A DNA stretch of 20,524 nt from positions 1 through 20,524 of IMG/VR virus record IMGVR_UViG_3300036879_000049. One strand, given 5' to 3'. The position numbers and the translations under genes are program-made. This DNA comes from a virus. The stretch's first letter is position 1; each line of letters starts with the position of its first letter. Shown in pieces: positions 5,638 to 12,675 of this stretch. The notes under the pieces were generated by a model. It did not search any database, had not been told where the DNA came from, and was given only the letters and a program-made list of their open reading frames with translations.

Positions 5638-7189
5638 TGACGAGATTAAGACACGCCAACTTTTAAAAGACAACTTTATACATTATGCTTCGCGTTGTCT
5701 TAAAATCCGCACTAAGCAAGGTGAGATTGCGCCGTTTGTCTTAAATAAAGCGCAGCAGTATATACATGAGCGATTAGAAGATCAAAGAAGACAAACAGGT
5801 AGAGTTAGAGCACTGATCTTGAAAGGAAGACAACAAGGATGCAGTACGTATGTTGGCGGCAGATACTACCATAAAACAACGCATAATAAGGGGACACAAT
5901 GCTTTATCTTAACTCATGCATTAGATGCTACCAATAATCTATTTAAGATGGCGCAGCGGTTTTATCAGAATACCCCAAACTTAGTTCAGCCTGATATTAG
6001 CACCAACAACTCTAAAGAGCTTATCTTTGGGCGGTTAGATAGCGGATATAAACTAGGAACAGCCGAAAATAAAGCGGTTGGGCGCTCCAGTACTATTCAA
6101 TTATTCCATGGCTCTGAGATTGCCTTTTGGGCAAATGCTCACGAGCATACTAAAGGTATACTGCAAGCCGTGCCAGACGCAACAGGAACAGAGATCATAT
6201 TGGAATCAACCGCTAACGGGGTTGGTAATTACTTTCATCAGATGTGGCAAAAAGCAGAGGGCGGCATGTCTGATTTTATAGCTATCTTTGTTCCATGGTT
6301 CTGGCAAGACGAATATAAAAGACAAACGTCGCCGGACTTTAAACCTAATCATATAGAGTTACGCTTAATTGAAGCTTATCGGTTAACCTTAGAGCAGATA
6401 GCCTGGCGGCGATTTAAAATTACTGATTTATCAGTTAACGGTCAAGACGGGGAGAAAAGCTTTTGCCAGGAATATCCATGCAATCCAAATGAGGCTTTCC
6501 AACTTAAAGGCGAGAATTCATTTATCGATTCATCAATAGTAATGCGAGCGAGAAAAGAAACGGCAGAGAAATACGGCCCTTTAATTATGGGGGTTGACCC
6601 TGCCCGATTTGGTGATGATCGCACTTCAATAATCTTTAGGCAAGGCCGTGTGGCATTTGGATTACAAAGCTATACCAAGAAAGACACAATGGAGGTAACT
6701 GGCATTGTTCATTCATTGATTGAACAGCATCGGCCTTTAAAGGTGTTTGTTGATGTCGGCGGATTGGGAGCTGGTGTTGTCGACAGGCTTAATGAATTAG
6801 GCCACAAGGAGGCTGTCGTTGCGGTTAACGCTGGTTCAAAAAGCTTAGACGACCAGAAGTATTCAAATAAGCGTGCTGAGATGTGGGGTAAGTGCGCCAA
6901 TTGGCTAGAGGATATCCCAGTACAAATACCAGATGTAGACAGCTTACATGCAGATTTATGCGGTATACGCTATAGTTTTGATTCCAACTCTAGATTGGTT
7001 ATGGAGAAAAAGGAAGATATGAAAAAGAGGGGAATCAGGTCGTCAGACGAAGCGGACGCGCTTTGTTTAACTTTTGCTTATCCTGTTACGGCATTTAGGG
7101 AACAGCCAAACCCAAGCGCACCAATACTTAAATCATTGGCGCAAGATTTTAATACTAAACTGACAGCCATTAGGAGGTCTAGAAAATAA
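5630..7189 (+). CDS. terL: Terminase large subunit (ATPase and headful nuclease)
   Basis: This 519-aa motor protein pumps DNA into the prohead and cuts it when full. The ATPase domain has a Walker-A-like KGRQQGCST (65-73) and a Walker B with catalytic glutamate, TEIILEST (187-194, Glu192). The RNase H-like nuclease domain shows its three acidic sites: GVDPARFGDD (Asp323), KVFVDVGG (Asp375) and SSDEADAL (Asp476). Length is normal for the P22/Sf6 group. The ATG at 5630 has only a weak ribosome site and overlaps the previous stop by 8 nt, so translation probably depends on coupling. In P22 the portal gene follows at once; here about 1.3 kb of accessory DNA separates them. Confidence 0.93.
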   Translation: MTDDEIKTRQLLKDNFIHYASRCLKIRTKQGEIAPFVLNKAQQYIHERLEDQRRQTGRVRALILKGRQQGCSTYVGGRYYHKTTHNKGTQCFILTHALDATNNLFKMAQRFYQNTPNLVQPDISTNNSKELIFGRLDSGYKLGTAENKAVGRSSTIQLFHGSEIAFWANAHEHTKGILQAVPDATGTEIILESTANGVGNYFHQMWQKAEGGMSDFIAIFVPWFWQDEYKRQTSPDFKPNHIELRLIEAYRLTLEQIAWRRFKITDLSVNGQDGEKSFCQEYPCNPNEAFQLKGENSFIDSSIVMRARKETAEKYGPLIMGVDPARFGDDRTSIIFRQGRVAFGLQSYTKKDTMEVTGIVHSLIEQHRPLKVFVDVGGLGAGVVDRLNELGHKEAVVAVNAGSKSLDDQKYSNKRAEMWGKCANWLEDIPVQIPDVDSLHADLCGIRYSFDSNSRLVMEKKEDMKKRGIRSSDEADALCLTFAYPVTAFREQPNPSAPILKSLAQDFNTKLTAIRRSRK

Positions 7190-7192
7190 TTA

Positions 7193-7320
7193 AGGCCAAA
7201 AAGCTACCGTTAGTGTTTTTGCAGAACTACTAACGGCTAATAAAGAACATCAAATAAATTATACTGTAATCATAACTTTAATCAAACTTTGAATCTATTC
7301 TTTTTTCTAGGCTATTTATA
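7193..7320 (-). pseudogene. Remnant of a Bdr/DUF1640-like gene (C-terminal half)
   Basis: Read leftward, 7281-7318 encodes the same coil as the intact gene at 8143-8379 (SLEKRIDSKFD), identical over 38 bp. It then decays through stops and a hydrophobic stretch to a second matching patch coding VAFW at about 7195-7206, the exact C-terminus of the intact copy (shared CCAAAAAGCTACC, 7197-7209 and 8146-8158). The N-terminal half is missing beyond 7320. Within it lies a hairpin, CCGTTAGT (7207-7214) with ACTAACGG (7229-7236), with TTTTT following on the minus strand, which may act as a weak leftward terminator. Confidence 0.6.
7281..7318 (+). repeat. Perfect 38-bp direct repeat, copy 1 (copy 2 at 8215-8252)
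   Basis: The 38 bases at 7281-7318 and 8215-8252 are identical and in the same orientation, 934 bp apart. They encode the coiled-coil part of two paralogous leftward genes, one dead and one intact. Homologous recombination between them would delete the iteron array and both broken genes. Confidence 0.9.
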
Positions 7321-7343
7321 ACTCATTAGAGTCAAATGTTGAT

Positions 7344-7589
7344 GTGTTCAAAAAGCTGGGCTCCTACGTGGAGGAGAAAGAAATATATGATTACCATATA
7401 GGCAGCTTATTACGTGTGCTAATATCAAAAGGACATGATGAACATAATAGTATTACCCCTTATAAAACTCAAAATAAACTAATTGATGATATTGCAAATA
7501 AATTTCCTGAAAAAGAAAATTTGTCAGTAGAAAATCTGAACAGGAAGTTTTCTAGTGCAAATAAATTTTTTAAAAATAACAATTTATAG
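7344..7589 (+). CDS. 5'-truncated ORF of unknown function upstream of iterons
   Basis: The reading frame is open from 7311 to its stop at 7587-7589. The first plausible start is GTG at 7344, giving 81 aa, with no convincing ribosome site. The open frame continues upstream through NSLESNVDVF into the remnant of the coiled-coil gene, where a stop ends it at 7308-7310. The sequence (KLGSYVEEKEIYDYHIGSLL, later KFPEKENLSVENLNRKFSSA) reads like the C-terminal part of a larger protein cut off at about 7320. I recognise no family. It directly precedes the iteron array, so a link to replication or partition is possible but unproven. Probably not functional as it stands. Confidence 0.4.
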   Translation: MFKKLGSYVEEKEIYDYHIGSLLRVLISKGHDEHNSITPYKTQNKLIDDIANKFPEKENLSVENLNRKFSSANKFFKNNNL

Positions 7590-7746
7590 TACGAAATTAA
7601 TTAAATAATTGTACGAAAATAGCACAACTTTAACGAAAATTGTTATCCATAATACGAAAACGATAAAGAATTGTACGAAAACCTTAATTATTGTACGAAA
7701 AGCATCGTTTAATTGTACGAAATTGGTTATCCATTTTTGTACAATG
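7589..7746 (+). repeat. Iteron-like array with two DnaA-box-like sites
   Basis: Seven same-direction ACGAAA units, most of them GTACGAAA, start at 7589, 7611, 7631, 7652, 7673, 7693 and 7715, so 20-22 bp apart (two helical turns). A weaker GTACAA follows at 7739. Units three and four are degenerate. Two TTATCCAT sites, near the DnaA-box consensus, start at 7643 and 7727, each 12 bp after an iteron start and 84 bp from each other. The spacing regularity and AT-rich context are those of plasmid or phage replication origins. A regulator-binding array or centromere is the alternative. No intact adjacent Rep gene is visible. Confidence 0.75.
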
Positions 7747-7920
7747 AAAGAATATAAAACATTATCTAAGCTGAGCCTGTACTAAGAAAAACAGCATCCA
7801 AGGAATCAAGATGTAATTGATTGGTTAAGTAATAAAGAATTTGACCCAACTACAGCAAAGCGCATGGCTAGCTTTATTAGGCCAGAATGGGCAAAAAAAG
7901 GATCTCCCAAAAAACAATAG
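7744..7920 (+). pseudogene. Broken small ORF after the iterons (in-frame stop)
   Basis: An ATG directly after the last iteron opens a 59-codon frame interrupted by TAA at codon 14 (7783-7785). The frame then continues as EKQHPRNQDVIDWLSNKEFD and ends in a basic tail with AKRMASFIRPEWAKK. A single base change would restore a 58-residue protein. There is no start codon after the stop, so I treat it as a pseudogene. No family is recognised. Confidence 0.4.
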
Positions 7921-7947
7921 AGTCTACCTTAATTTCCTTAATTTTCA

Positions 7948-8141
7948 ATGCGTTATGGCTTTATGAACCCTATTATAAAGAACAATAGGGTTCGGTATCT
8001 TATTTAAAAGTCTCTAAAGGTGTTTTCCCTAAACCTATAAAACTTTCAGCCAGATCGGTTGGCTGGCTTGAGAGCGAGGTAGACAACTGGATAGATCAAC
8101 GGATTGAAGCCACTAGAGGCAACCATAGGGAAAAAATATGA
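7948..8141 (+). pseudogene. Degraded AlpA-like excisionase/regulator gene
   Basis: Two frames carry pieces of an AlpA-family protein. From 7948 the frame gives MNPIIKNNRVRYLI and then a stop. From about 7997 another frame gives VSKGVFPKPIKLSARSVGWL and ESEVDNWIDQRI, which is the AlpA recognition-helix/wing signature. The expected helix-turn-helix stretch (usually like LSRSTIYRL) is missing and the frame shifts at the join, so an internal deletion has killed the gene. A perfect 10-bp hairpin (GAACCCTATT 7965-7974, AATAGGGTTC 7984-7993) lies in its 5' part. AlpA proteins usually control excision or activation of integrated elements. Confidence 0.6.
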
Positions 8142-8142
8142 A

Positions 8143-8379
8143 TCACCAAAAAGCTACCTTCAGAAGCAGCACAATTATTGCTATGCAGGCTTTTTCTAGC
8201 ATACCGAACTTAGCATCAAACTTTGAATCTATTCTTTTTTCTAGGCTATTTAAATCTTCTTTAGTGGCTGCGCCGTCAAATGAGGCATTCAAGGCCTTTA
8301 CAGCCGTAATTGCTTGGCTTTCTGTGTAGCCCCCAGATAAATATTCTTTGTATACTTGTAATGTATCTATGTGTGCCAT
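8143..8379 (-). CDS. Coiled-coil membrane protein, Bdr/DUF1640-like, copy 3
   Basis: This 78-aa leftward gene lies alone against the surrounding rightward late genes. It begins MAHIDTLQVYKEYLSGGYTE, nearly the same as the gene at 3516, then has the coil ATKEDLNSLEKRIDSKFD and a C-terminal membrane helix (ACIAIIVLLLKVAFW). An ATG at 8391 is possible, but 8379 has GGGGA six bases upstream, like the GGGGG sites of its paralogues. Its coil region shares the 38-bp repeat with the dead copy at 7193-7320. Function unknown; a mobile or recombination-prone family is suggested by its scattered copies. Confidence 0.65.
   Translation of the reverse strand: MAHIDTLQVYKEYLSGGYTESQAITAVKALNASFDGAATKEDLNSLEKRIDSKFDAKFGMLEKACIAIIVLLLKVAFW
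8215..8252 (+). repeat. Perfect 38-bp direct repeat, copy 2 (copy 1 at 7281-7318)
   Basis: Second copy of the 38-bp repeat, inside the intact coiled-coil gene. See 7281-7318. Confidence 0.9.
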
Positions 8380-8484
8380 TCTTATCCCCATTTATAGTTA
8401 TTTCCTTAGATTTTACTATACTAAAAACTTAGATATAAGGAATGTATCTATCTAAGTAGTTCAACCACCAGAAAAGGATTTCAA

Positions 8485-10590
8485 ATGGTAGCTAAAAAGC
8501 ACACGGATAAGTTAAACGAAATCAAGAAAAATATTGAGCACGCGCACGAATATTTTATAAAGAATGTTAATCGCTTTAATGACTTTATGAAGTTTGTCTT
8601 CCAGACTTCGTTATCGTCCGATGACATCACTAAATTAGATGTGCTACAAAAACCTGCAATAGAATTTAACATCTTAGAAGCGATGATTTCAAGGCTAAGA
8701 GGCGAGTTCGCGAAACAAGAACCATCAATAGTGGCAAGAGCTGCCGACGGTGTGCGAATTGAAGAGCTAACCCCAGAATTTTTACAAACATTAGAAATAA
8801 TAGAGGCGCATTTAAGAGAGATTTTCTTTGACGCCTCCAACGATGCACTAGAGTATAACATTTATTCAGACTTATTAGCTGGTGGTTATAGTGTTGTCCA
8901 CGTTTATACAGGCTACATTAACGAGCTATCTTTTGAGCAAAATATTAAAGTAGAGCGAGTATTCGATCCAACTTTAACTGGCTTCGATCCGTTAGCCAGA
9001 GAATCACATAAGGGCGATGGTAATTACTGCTTTCAGTTAATCCCTAAATCAAAAGAAGATTTTGAAGAAGAATTCGGTAAAGGCTCGGCCGACAATATGA
9101 AGTTTGAAAGATCGAGCCATGTAGGCGATTTTAATTGGAGCTATTTAAATCAAGATCAAGAAATCATACTGGTTGCCGATTACTACTGCAAGAAAAAGAA
9201 GAAAGAGAAGATCGTAAAACTTTCTAACGGCCATACTATTGTTAAAAAACATTATGAGGAATTCCTTAAACTATGGGGTAATCAAGGGTTTATTGAACAA
9301 GCCCCCATTCTTATAGATGAAAGAGAAACCATTATCGAAACAATTGATCGCTATATGGTTTGTGAAGATAAAGTACTGTCTCACGAAGAAACATCCTATA
9401 AGTTCTTCCCGTTAGTATTTATTGATGGCAATAGTGTGGTAATTAGAGAAAACGAAGATGATGCATCAATGCAGATGACCAGGCCTTTTGTTTATCATGC
9501 TAAAGGTGTGCAACAACTTAAAAACTTCTCAGGACAGACCGTTGCTGCCGAAATTGAAAACATGGTGCAACATAAATTTATGGTAGCAGTTGAGTCTATA
9601 CCAGAGGATTATGCGGACGCTTATAAAAACGTACAGCAAGCATCTACGTTGGTTTATAACGCATTTTATAAAGATAATCCAGAGCAACCATTACCGCCCC
9701 CAAGAGAAGTTCAACGAACCCCTACTCCCGACATTGTTAATATGACTTTTATGGGGACCGATCAGGTTACCCAAACTATATTAGGTACGTATGATTCCAT
9801 ATTAGGAACTAACGATAAGCAAATATCAGGGGTCGCCATACAGCAAGGAGCAATGCAATCTAATGCTGCGGCCATTCCTTATTTACAGGGCTATATTAGA
9901 GGCTTAAATAGGGTTGCCCAAATAGTTGTTGACTTAATTCCTAAGTATTATGTAACGCCTAGAAGCTTACCAGTAAAGGAGCCTGACGGTAAGCGCTCTT
10001 ACCAAATTATTAATCACCCAAATAATCCTGAAAGCGTAGACTTTAGTTACAACCCAAATAGTTTACAGATTAAGGTTGAAGCAGGGGTTAGTAGCGCAGT
10101 ACAAAAACAAGTAGCGCTTGATCAAATAATTAGAATGATGCAGTCCAGTCAATTGTTTGCTGAGTTTATTAATACTATGGGGCTAGAAACAATTCTAGAT
10201 AACATGGACATTAGAGGTATTGAGGGGCTTAAGGCTCAAGCCGTTCAGTTTATGAAGCAATTAGAAGAACAAAAACAACAACAAGCACAGCAAGGCAATC
10301 CTGAAGAAACCGCAATGCGTGAGCAAACCGAGGCCATTAAACAAATTGAGATGGCTAAGATTCAGCAACAACAACAAAAACAAGAAGGAGAGCTAGCTAT
10401 CCAAGCTGCTAAAGTTGCTAATGAGAAGACCTTAACTGATGTTAAGTTTATGCAGATTATGGCGCAAATTAATCAGAACCAAATCAAACTTGGAATTGAA
10501 CAAGAAAAGGTTGATTCCGAAAATGCTAGAACTGCGGTGGAGCATGTAATTAAAAGTGCAGAAATAGCCCACAAACATAGGGAAGAATAG
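8485..10590 (+). CDS. P22-like portal protein
   Basis: This 701-aa protein forms the twelve-subunit ring at one head vertex through which DNA enters and leaves. Its length is close to P22 gp1 (725 aa). The core contains ILEAMISRLRGEFAKQ, the typical portal opening, and the FMGTDQVTQTILGTYDSILG region. The C-terminal 120 or so residues (from about 580) are a Q/K/E-rich continuous helix, matching the long alpha-helical barrel of the P22 portal. AAAAGGA lies seven bases before the ATG. A short inverted repeat (TTCCTTA 8402-8408, TAAGGAA 8436-8442) precedes the gene. It ends one base into the methyltransferase gene (TAGTG). Confidence 0.9.
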   Translation: MVAKKHTDKLNEIKKNIEHAHEYFIKNVNRFNDFMKFVFQTSLSSDDITKLDVLQKPAIEFNILEAMISRLRGEFAKQEPSIVARAADGVRIEELTPEFLQTLEIIEAHLREIFFDASNDALEYNIYSDLLAGGYSVVHVYTGYINELSFEQNIKVERVFDPTLTGFDPLARESHKGDGNYCFQLIPKSKEDFEEEFGKGSADNMKFERSSHVGDFNWSYLNQDQEIILVADYYCKKKKKEKIVKLSNGHTIVKKHYEEFLKLWGNQGFIEQAPILIDERETIIETIDRYMVCEDKVLSHEETSYKFFPLVFIDGNSVVIRENEDDASMQMTRPFVYHAKGVQQLKNFSGQTVAAEIENMVQHKFMVAVESIPEDYADAYKNVQQASTLVYNAFYKDNPEQPLPPPREVQRTPTPDIVNMTFMGTDQVTQTILGTYDSILGTNDKQISGVAIQQGAMQSNAAAIPYLQGYIRGLNRVAQIVVDLIPKYYVTPRSLPVKEPDGKRSYQIINHPNNPESVDFSYNPNSLQIKVEAGVSSAVQKQVALDQIIRMMQSSQLFAEFINTMGLETILDNMDIRGIEGLKAQAVQFMKQLEEQKQQQAQQGNPEETAMREQTEAIKQIEMAKIQQQQQKQEGELAIQAAKVANEKTLTDVKFMQIMAQINQNQIKLGIEQEKVDSENARTAVEHVIKSAEIAHKHREE

Positions 10591-11642
10591 TGTTAGACAA
10601 GGGATATGTCTGCGTTTTGTCGGATTGTAAAGATGCGATAAGGGATTTGATTGCAAAGGGTCAACAGGTAGATGCAATTGTTACTGACCCGCCGTATGAA
10701 CTTGGGTTTATGAACAAAGGCTGGGATAAGTCTGGCATTGCTAATGATGTCGAGTTATGGAAACTATGCCTAGAGGTATTAAAGCCAGGTGGCCATTTAT
10801 TAGCGTTCGGCGGTAGCCGCACTTATCATAGGATGGCCTGTGCAATTGAAGATGCCGGGTTTGAAATTCGGGATCAAATCATGTGGGTTTATGGAAGCGG
10901 TTTTCCTAAAAACTTAAATGTTAGCAAGGCTATCGATAAGATGGCTGGTGCTGAAAGAGAGGTTATAGGCGTTTTAAAAAGTAGCCAAGATATAAAGGGG
11001 AACGCTGGGTTTGGCAGTGAAAAAAGCAAGCTTAAAGAAAGGATTGATATTAACATAACCACGCCGCCAACATACGATGCCAAAAAGTGGGATGGCTGGG
11101 GTTCTCAATTAAAACCAGCACACGAGCCAATAATTGTGGCAAGAAAACCACTAAGCGAAAAGAATATAGCAAGTAACGTGCTAAAACATGGTACTGGCGG
11201 GATTAATATCGATGGGTGTCGGGTTGGAACAGAAACTAGAACGTATCAAAGTATGAAAACTTTAGGGGTTATGCACGATGATAATTGGGTGTCAAGGCAA
11301 TTTAAATCGACCGTGTCAGGCCGTTTTCCAGCAAACTTTATCCACGATGGTAGCGAAGAGGTAGAAGCAAGTTTAGGTTCGCCGTCCCGCTTTTTCTATT
11401 GTGCTAAAGCGTCGTCCGCAGAAAGAGGCCAACATAACAATCATCCCACTGTAAAACCAATTAAATTAATGCAATACTTATGTAGACTAGTTACACCGCC
11501 TAATGGCGTTATACTCGATCCGTTTATGGGCAGCGGTTCAACTGGAATTGCTGCTAAGCTAGAGGGATTTAGGTTCATAGGAATTGAAAAGCAACAGGAA
11601 TATATGGATATTGCGATTAAAAGGATAGCGAATGACAACTAA
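10590..11642 (+). CDS. DNA adenine/cytosine-N4 methyltransferase (beta-type order)
   Basis: This 350-aa enzyme would methylate an exocyclic amino group in DNA with S-adenosylmethionine. The catalytic motif TDPPY (32-36) lies near the N-terminus. The cofactor motif LDPFMGSGSTG (309-319) is near the C-terminus, giving the motif order of beta-class enzymes, with HPTVKP (285-290) ahead of it. GTG at 10590 is the start, touching the portal stop (TAGTG), with GGGAAG just upstream. No restriction enzyme gene is in the window, so it may protect phage DNA from host restriction or act in regulation. It is placed between portal and scaffold, an unusual spot. The target sequence cannot be read. Confidence 0.85.
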   Translation: MLDKGYVCVLSDCKDAIRDLIAKGQQVDAIVTDPPYELGFMNKGWDKSGIANDVELWKLCLEVLKPGGHLLAFGGSRTYHRMACAIEDAGFEIRDQIMWVYGSGFPKNLNVSKAIDKMAGAEREVIGVLKSSQDIKGNAGFGSEKSKLKERIDINITTPPTYDAKKWDGWGSQLKPAHEPIIVARKPLSEKNIASNVLKHGTGGINIDGCRVGTETRTYQSMKTLGVMHDDNWVSRQFKSTVSGRFPANFIHDGSEEVEASLGSPSRFFYCAKASSAERGQHNNHPTVKPIKLMQYLCRLVTPPNGVILDPFMGSGSTGIAAKLEGFRFIGIEKQQEYMDIAIKRIANDN

Positions 11643-11793
11643 ATCACATACCTTTCCGCCATTAAAGCCGCTGCCTCTGATTACTTTGGAGCAATATGAG
11701 ATTCTTGAGTTGAATCAAGATTTAGGTTATAAGAATCTTTTAGCTGACGCTAAATTTGAAGAAGAAAGAAGTAAACTATTTTTAAAGGATTAA
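11632..11793 (+). CDS. Small hypothetical protein overlapping the methyltransferase end
   Basis: This 53-aa ORF starts at ATG 11632 (AAGGA about seven bases upstream) and overlaps the methyltransferase by 11 nt. It reads MTTKSHTFPPLKPLPLITL, then a helical part with LELNQDLGYKNLLADAKF and EEERSKLFLKD. A proline-rich start and a helical tail are all that can be said. The ribosome site, the tight overlap and the short gap to the next gene support it. No family is recognised. Confidence 0.6.
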   Translation: MTTKSHTFPPLKPLPLITLEQYEILELNQDLGYKNLLADAKFEEERSKLFLKD

Positions 11794-11797
11794 TAAA

Positions 11798-12013
11798 ATG
11801 TCAAAACTAACAACTAACGCCAGAAAGAAATTAAAACCAAAAGAGTTTGCATTACCCAAATCACGTAAGTTTCCAGTGCCTGACAAATCTCACGCTGCCA
11901 ATGCTAAGGCTCGTGCATCTGAGATGGAGCATAAGGGTAAAATATCTAAAGAAACAGAAGAAAAGATAGATGCTAAGGCTAACAAAGTTCTTAAGGTAAA
12001 GAAAAAGAAATGA
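11798..12013 (+). CDS. Small basic phage protein (KPKEFALP family)
   Basis: This 71-aa protein is very rich in lysine and ends in KVLKVKKKK. The line KKLKPKEFALPKSRKFPVPD, followed by KSHAANAKARASE, is a pattern I recognise from small uncharacterised proteins of many phage late regions; DUF6582-like is my best guess. Likely nucleic-acid or head-associated, from charge only. Its stop overlaps the next start (ATGA). Confidence 0.7.
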   Translation: MSKLTTNARKKLKPKEFALPKSRKFPVPDKSHAANAKARASEMEHKGKISKETEEKIDAKANKVLKVKKKK

Positions 12014-12216
12014 AAAACGAAGATGAATCGGTACCTGTAATAACAGAAAAATCCGAAGATGAAAAGGTAATCGAAATTGCAGAAGATTGCGTTATCCTTT
12101 TAGATTATGCGCCTACTGAGGCTGAACTTGCCGAATTTCACCGAGAATCTTCAGTTGAATATTGGCGTACTATAGAATTACCGCCATCGCCTAAATATAA
12201 ACCTGGTTCACCATAA
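12010..12216 (+). CDS. Small acidic hypothetical protein
   Basis: This 68-aa protein is acidic, the reverse of its basic neighbour. It starts MKNEDESVPVITEKSEDEK and ends proline-rich (ELPPSPKYKPGSP). The middle is a short helical part (APTEAELAEFHRESSVEYW). It overlaps the previous gene by 4 nt and lies 25 nt before the next, in the same small-gene run. No family is recognised. Confidence 0.6.
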   Translation: MKNEDESVPVITEKSEDEKVIEIAEDCVILLDYAPTEAELAEFHRESSVEYWRTIELPPSPKYKPGSP

Positions 12217-12241
12217 ATTTTAACAAACAAGGAGAGTTACG

Positions 12242-12595
12242 ATGCCTACTGATAATCAACCTAAAAGCATTACGACTGTATTAAATAAACTTAAAACCGA
12301 ATTACACGAAGCCATGGCTAATTTCCATGCTAAAATAGATGCCATTGGACATCATGTGGAAGCCGAAGCCCCTAAGATTGAATCCGATGTTGCTAGCGCA
12401 GTTTCTAATATTCAACCGGAAGTTGCGGCCGCTGTTTCAACTGTAGAAGCTGTTGAGCCTGTTGTTAACACTGTAGTTGGTGTTGTTGCTCCAGAAGCAT
12501 TACCTATTGTTGAGGGCGTGGAAAGCGCTGTATCTACGGTAGCTAGTGTAGTTGACGCTCCTAATTCGCCAGCTAAAAAAAAGCTTAGAATATAG
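12242..12595 (+). CDS. Ala/Val-rich amphipathic-helix protein
   Basis: This 117-aa protein is low-complexity after a helical start (LNKLKTELHEAMANFHAKID, about 14-33). From about 45 it repeats V/A/E/S in near-heptad blocks (SDVASAVSNI, AAAVSTVEAVEPVV, VEGVESAVSTVASVV) and ends PAKKKLRI. It could form an amphipathic helix bundle or membrane-surface helix. The start has AAGGAG seven bases upstream. A strong terminator follows it, so it closes this transcription unit. Function unknown. Confidence 0.65.
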   Translation: MPTDNQPKSITTVLNKLKTELHEAMANFHAKIDAIGHHVEAEAPKIESDVASAVSNIQPEVAAAVSTVEAVEPVVNTVVGVVAPEALPIVEGVESAVSTVASVVDAPNSPAKKKLRI

Positions 12596-12603
12596 TATTA
12601 AGC

Positions 12604-12646
12604 GCATATACACTAACATAAATTATTAGTGTATATGCTATTTTTT
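12604..12646 (+). terminator. Strong intrinsic terminator
   Basis: A perfect 13-bp stem (12604-12616 with 12626-12638) has a 9-nt loop. It is followed by TA and six T's (12641-12646). It lies eight bases after the Ala/Val-rich gene and is the clearest terminator in the window. It ends the portal-methyltransferase unit before the Rpn-like gene and the toxin-antitoxin block. Confidence 0.85.
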
Positions 12647-12675
12647 ATCATTCATTATGCGCCTACTATATAAGA

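Noticed and set aside
7589-7746. Possible CRISPR array
   Set aside because: The repeats are only 8-12 bases with spacers of about 10 bases and the units are degenerate. The layout fits iterons, not CRISPR repeats and spacers.
8481-8861. Antisense ORF of 126 codons at the portal start
   Set aside because: It mirrors the portal coding sequence, and the portal frame has conserved features and a good ribosome site.
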